64,000 bases of DNA from Pseudomonadota bacterium (lineage in GTDB: Bacteria > Pseudomonadota > Gammaproteobacteria > Burkholderiales > Burkholderiaceae_C): contig JAIUPQ010000001.1 of assembly GCA_020161145.1 (NCBI GenBank), positions 682,001 through 746,000 on the forward strand, read 5' to 3'. Position 1 is the first letter of the stretch, and each line of letters starts with the position of its first letter. Both the position numbers and the translations under genes were made by a program. This document shows positions 62,558 through 64,000 of this stretch, in pieces. The notes under the pieces are model-generated. The model did no database searches, was not told the DNA's origin, and saw only the letters and a program-made list of their open reading frames with translations.

Positions 62558-63205
62558 ATGACCACAGCCGTAACCGGCGCCAGCGGCGCCACCGACACCA
62601 GCAACGCCTCCAAGACGGCCAACGCCACCACCGAGGCGTCCGACCGCTTTTTGAAGCTGCTGGTCACCCAGATGCAGAACCAGGATCCGCTCAACCCGCT
62701 GGACAACGCCGAGGTCACCAGCCAGATGGCGCAGATCAGCACGGTGACGGGTTTGCAGACGCTGAACCAGAGCATGACGGCGCTGTCGTCCCAGTTCATG
62801 CAGATGCAGGCCACGCAGGCGGCGGCGCTGGTGGGGAATGACGTGGCCTTTGAGGGCAACACGCTGCGCCAGATCGAGGGCAAGGCCGACGGCGGCTTTG
62901 AGCTCAGCGCCAAGGCCGATGCCGTCCAGGTCGAGATCAAGGACGGCGCCGGCAAGGTGGTGGACACCCTCAAGCTGGGGCCGCAGGCCGCCGGTCGCCA
63001 TACCTTGAACTGGGACGTGCCCAGCCAGTACCAGGGCCAGGATCTGACGTTTGAAGTCAGCGCCACCGCCGCCGGCGCCAAGGTGGAGGTCATGCAACTG
63101 GCCCACCAGCGCATTGCCGCCGTCAGCAACCTGGGCAGCACCGTGGCGCTGGAGCTGGCCAATGGCCAGCGCATCGATCACACCGCCATCTGGGCCTACC
63201 TCTAA
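62558..63205 (+). CDS. flgD: Flagellar hook cap/scaffold protein FlgD
   Basis: A 215-residue hook-assembly scaffold. FLKLLVTQMQNQDPLNPLDNAEVTSQMAQISTV is the family core, and the C-terminal part is a Tudor/FN-like beta domain (VEIKDGAGKVVDTLKLG, GRHTLNWDV). It lies 8 bases after flgC. Confidence 0.96.
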   Translation: MTTAVTGASGATDTSNASKTANATTEASDRFLKLLVTQMQNQDPLNPLDNAEVTSQMAQISTVTGLQTLNQSMTALSSQFMQMQATQAAALVGNDVAFEGNTLRQIEGKADGGFELSAKADAVQVEIKDGAGKVVDTLKLGPQAAGRHTLNWDVPSQYQGQDLTFEVSATAAGAKVEVMQLAHQRIAAVSNLGSTVALELANGQRIDHTAIWAYL

Positions 63206-63239
63206 TCATCAGCCACTCGCTCGTCAAGGAGTCCTCGCC

Positions 63240-64000
63240 ATGAGCTTCCAATCCGCACTCTCGGGCCTCAACGCCTCGGCCAAAAACCTCGATGTGATCG
63301 GCCACAACATCGCCAACTCGGGCACCTACGGCGCCAAGTCGTCGCGCGCCGAGTTCGCCGACATGTACGCCGTGGCCCTCTCGGGCGGCGGCGGCGCGGG
63401 CAACATCGGCATCGGCGTGCAGCTCAGCGCCGTGGCCCAGCAGTTCACGCAGGGCAACATCACCACCACCAACAACCCCATGGACATCGCCATCAACGGC
63501 AATGGCTTTTTCCAGGTTGCGGCGCCGTCGGGCAGCGTCAACTACACGCGCAACGGTCAGTTCAAGCTGGACAAGGACGGCTTCATCGTCAACAACGACA
63601 ACATGAAGCTGATGGGCTTTGGTGCCGACAACCAGGGCAACATCCTGGCCGGCTCGGCCGCCGCCGTGCAACTGCCCACGGCCGGCATTGCGCCCAACCC
63701 CAGCACCCGGGTCGATCTGGAGATGAACCTCGACGCCCGCTGGACGGCCACCGACCCCGGCGTCGCCGTGACCCCGCGCATCGATTTCGCCAACCGCCTG
63801 ACCTACAACCAGGCCACCAGCGTCACCACCTTCGACGCCCAGGGCAAACCGGTGGCCGTCAACTTCTACTTCCAGCAAGGGGCCAACCCGGGCGAAGTCA
63901 ACGTCTACGCCACGGCCGACGGCACCACCGTGGGCGGCACCGCCGCCAACCCGCAGCCGGTCTCGACGCTGACCTTCAGCCCCAACGGCACCTTGCAATC
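63240..64000 (+). CDS. flgE: Flagellar hook protein FlgE, 3'-truncated by window edge
   Basis: The first 253 residues of the hook subunit. N-terminal MSFQSALSGLNASAKNLDVIGHNIANSGTYGAKSSR, DIAINGNGFFQV and NYTRNGQFKLDKDGFIVNN are conserved axial-protein strings. AAGGAG at 63226-63231 supports the ATG. The C-terminal coiled coil lies outside the window. Confidence 0.95.
   Translation, partial: MSFQSALSGLNASAKNLDVIGHNIANSGTYGAKSSRAEFADMYAVALSGGGGAGNIGIGVQLSAVAQQFTQGNITTTNNPMDIAINGNGFFQVAAPSGSVNYTRNGQFKLDKDGFIVNNDNMKLMGFGADNQGNILAGSAAAVQLPTAGIAPNPSTRVDLEMNLDARWTATDPGVAVTPRIDFANRLTYNQATSVTTFDAQGKPVAVNFYFQQGANPGEVNVYATADGTTVGGTAANPQPVSTLTFSPNGTLQ

Noticed and set aside
1..64000. CRISPR arrays, rRNA genes, transposases or integrases
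   Set aside because: I looked for regularly spaced repeats, rRNA signatures and recombinase motifs and saw none. The only repeats are the intergenic families and the short direct repeat listed.

Overview
The window is high-GC DNA, densely coding on both strands. Its gene content and local gene orders point to a betaproteobacterium, most likely Comamonadaceae: paaABCDE, an fnr/hemN/TauE-like cluster, gloB-methyltransferase-rnhA, polar flagellar flgNMA/flgBCDE, a PilZ-TatD pair and many 4-base start/stop overlaps. I do not assign a genus. No gene-free stretch exceeds about 190 bases.

Layout. 1-3.6 kb: 3' part of a peptide deformylase, a FecR-like/DUF6600 secreted protein, a GT4 glycosyltransferase and a small secreted protein. 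3.6-7.8 kb (minus): a tight operon of an O-acetylhomoserine sulfhydrylase-like enzyme, an alpha/beta hydrolase and an unusual alpha/beta-hydrolase::subtilisin fusion. 7.9-13.7 kb: CBS protein, a TTG-start epimerase boxed in by inverted repeats, aldo-keto reductase, a PAS-GGDEF-EAL protein with a degenerate GGDEF, and aroC. 13.7-17.7 kb: a lipoprotein and a CBM9/DUF5916 barrel protein. 17.8-21.8 kb: the phenylacetyl-CoA epoxidase operon paaABCDE, with two related repeats inside it. 21.8-28.7 kb: tRNA-Leu, cysM, a TusA-like protein, FAD oxidase, membrane proteins and a chemoreceptor. 28.8-32.8 kb: kbl-tdh threonine catabolism coupled to pilZ, tatD and an ankyrin protein. 32.8-37.1 kb: fnr, hemN, a TauE/UreH-like protein and an MFS permease. 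37.1-42.4 kb: mltD-like, gloB, methyltransferase, rnhA, suhB, trmJ. 42.4-49.1 kb: ppc, a DUF442 protein, TRAP permease pair and an orphan PotF-like protein. 49.3-55.6 kb: an esterase-fold protein lacking its serine nucleophile, an fmdB-DUF502-aspS run, an AbrB-Doc toxin-antitoxin module, aroG and nudB. 55.6-60.1 kb: an unknown helical protein, a class D beta-lactamase, an EEP nuclease and clsB. 60.1-64 kb: flgN, flgM and flgA facing flgBCDE; flgE runs off the end.

Themes. The window mixes amino-acid and aromatic metabolism (aroC, aroG, kbl/tdh, cysM, metY-like, paa), oxygen-responsive heme synthesis (an FNR box between fnr and hemN), motility and chemotaxis (a chemoreceptor with a C-terminal CheR-type pentapeptide, a sigma-28 promoter for flgM), and intergenic repeat elements. 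The items most worth a second look are the hydrolase-protease fusion, the repeat family that carries the stop codons of unrelated genes, and the pseudo-esterase.
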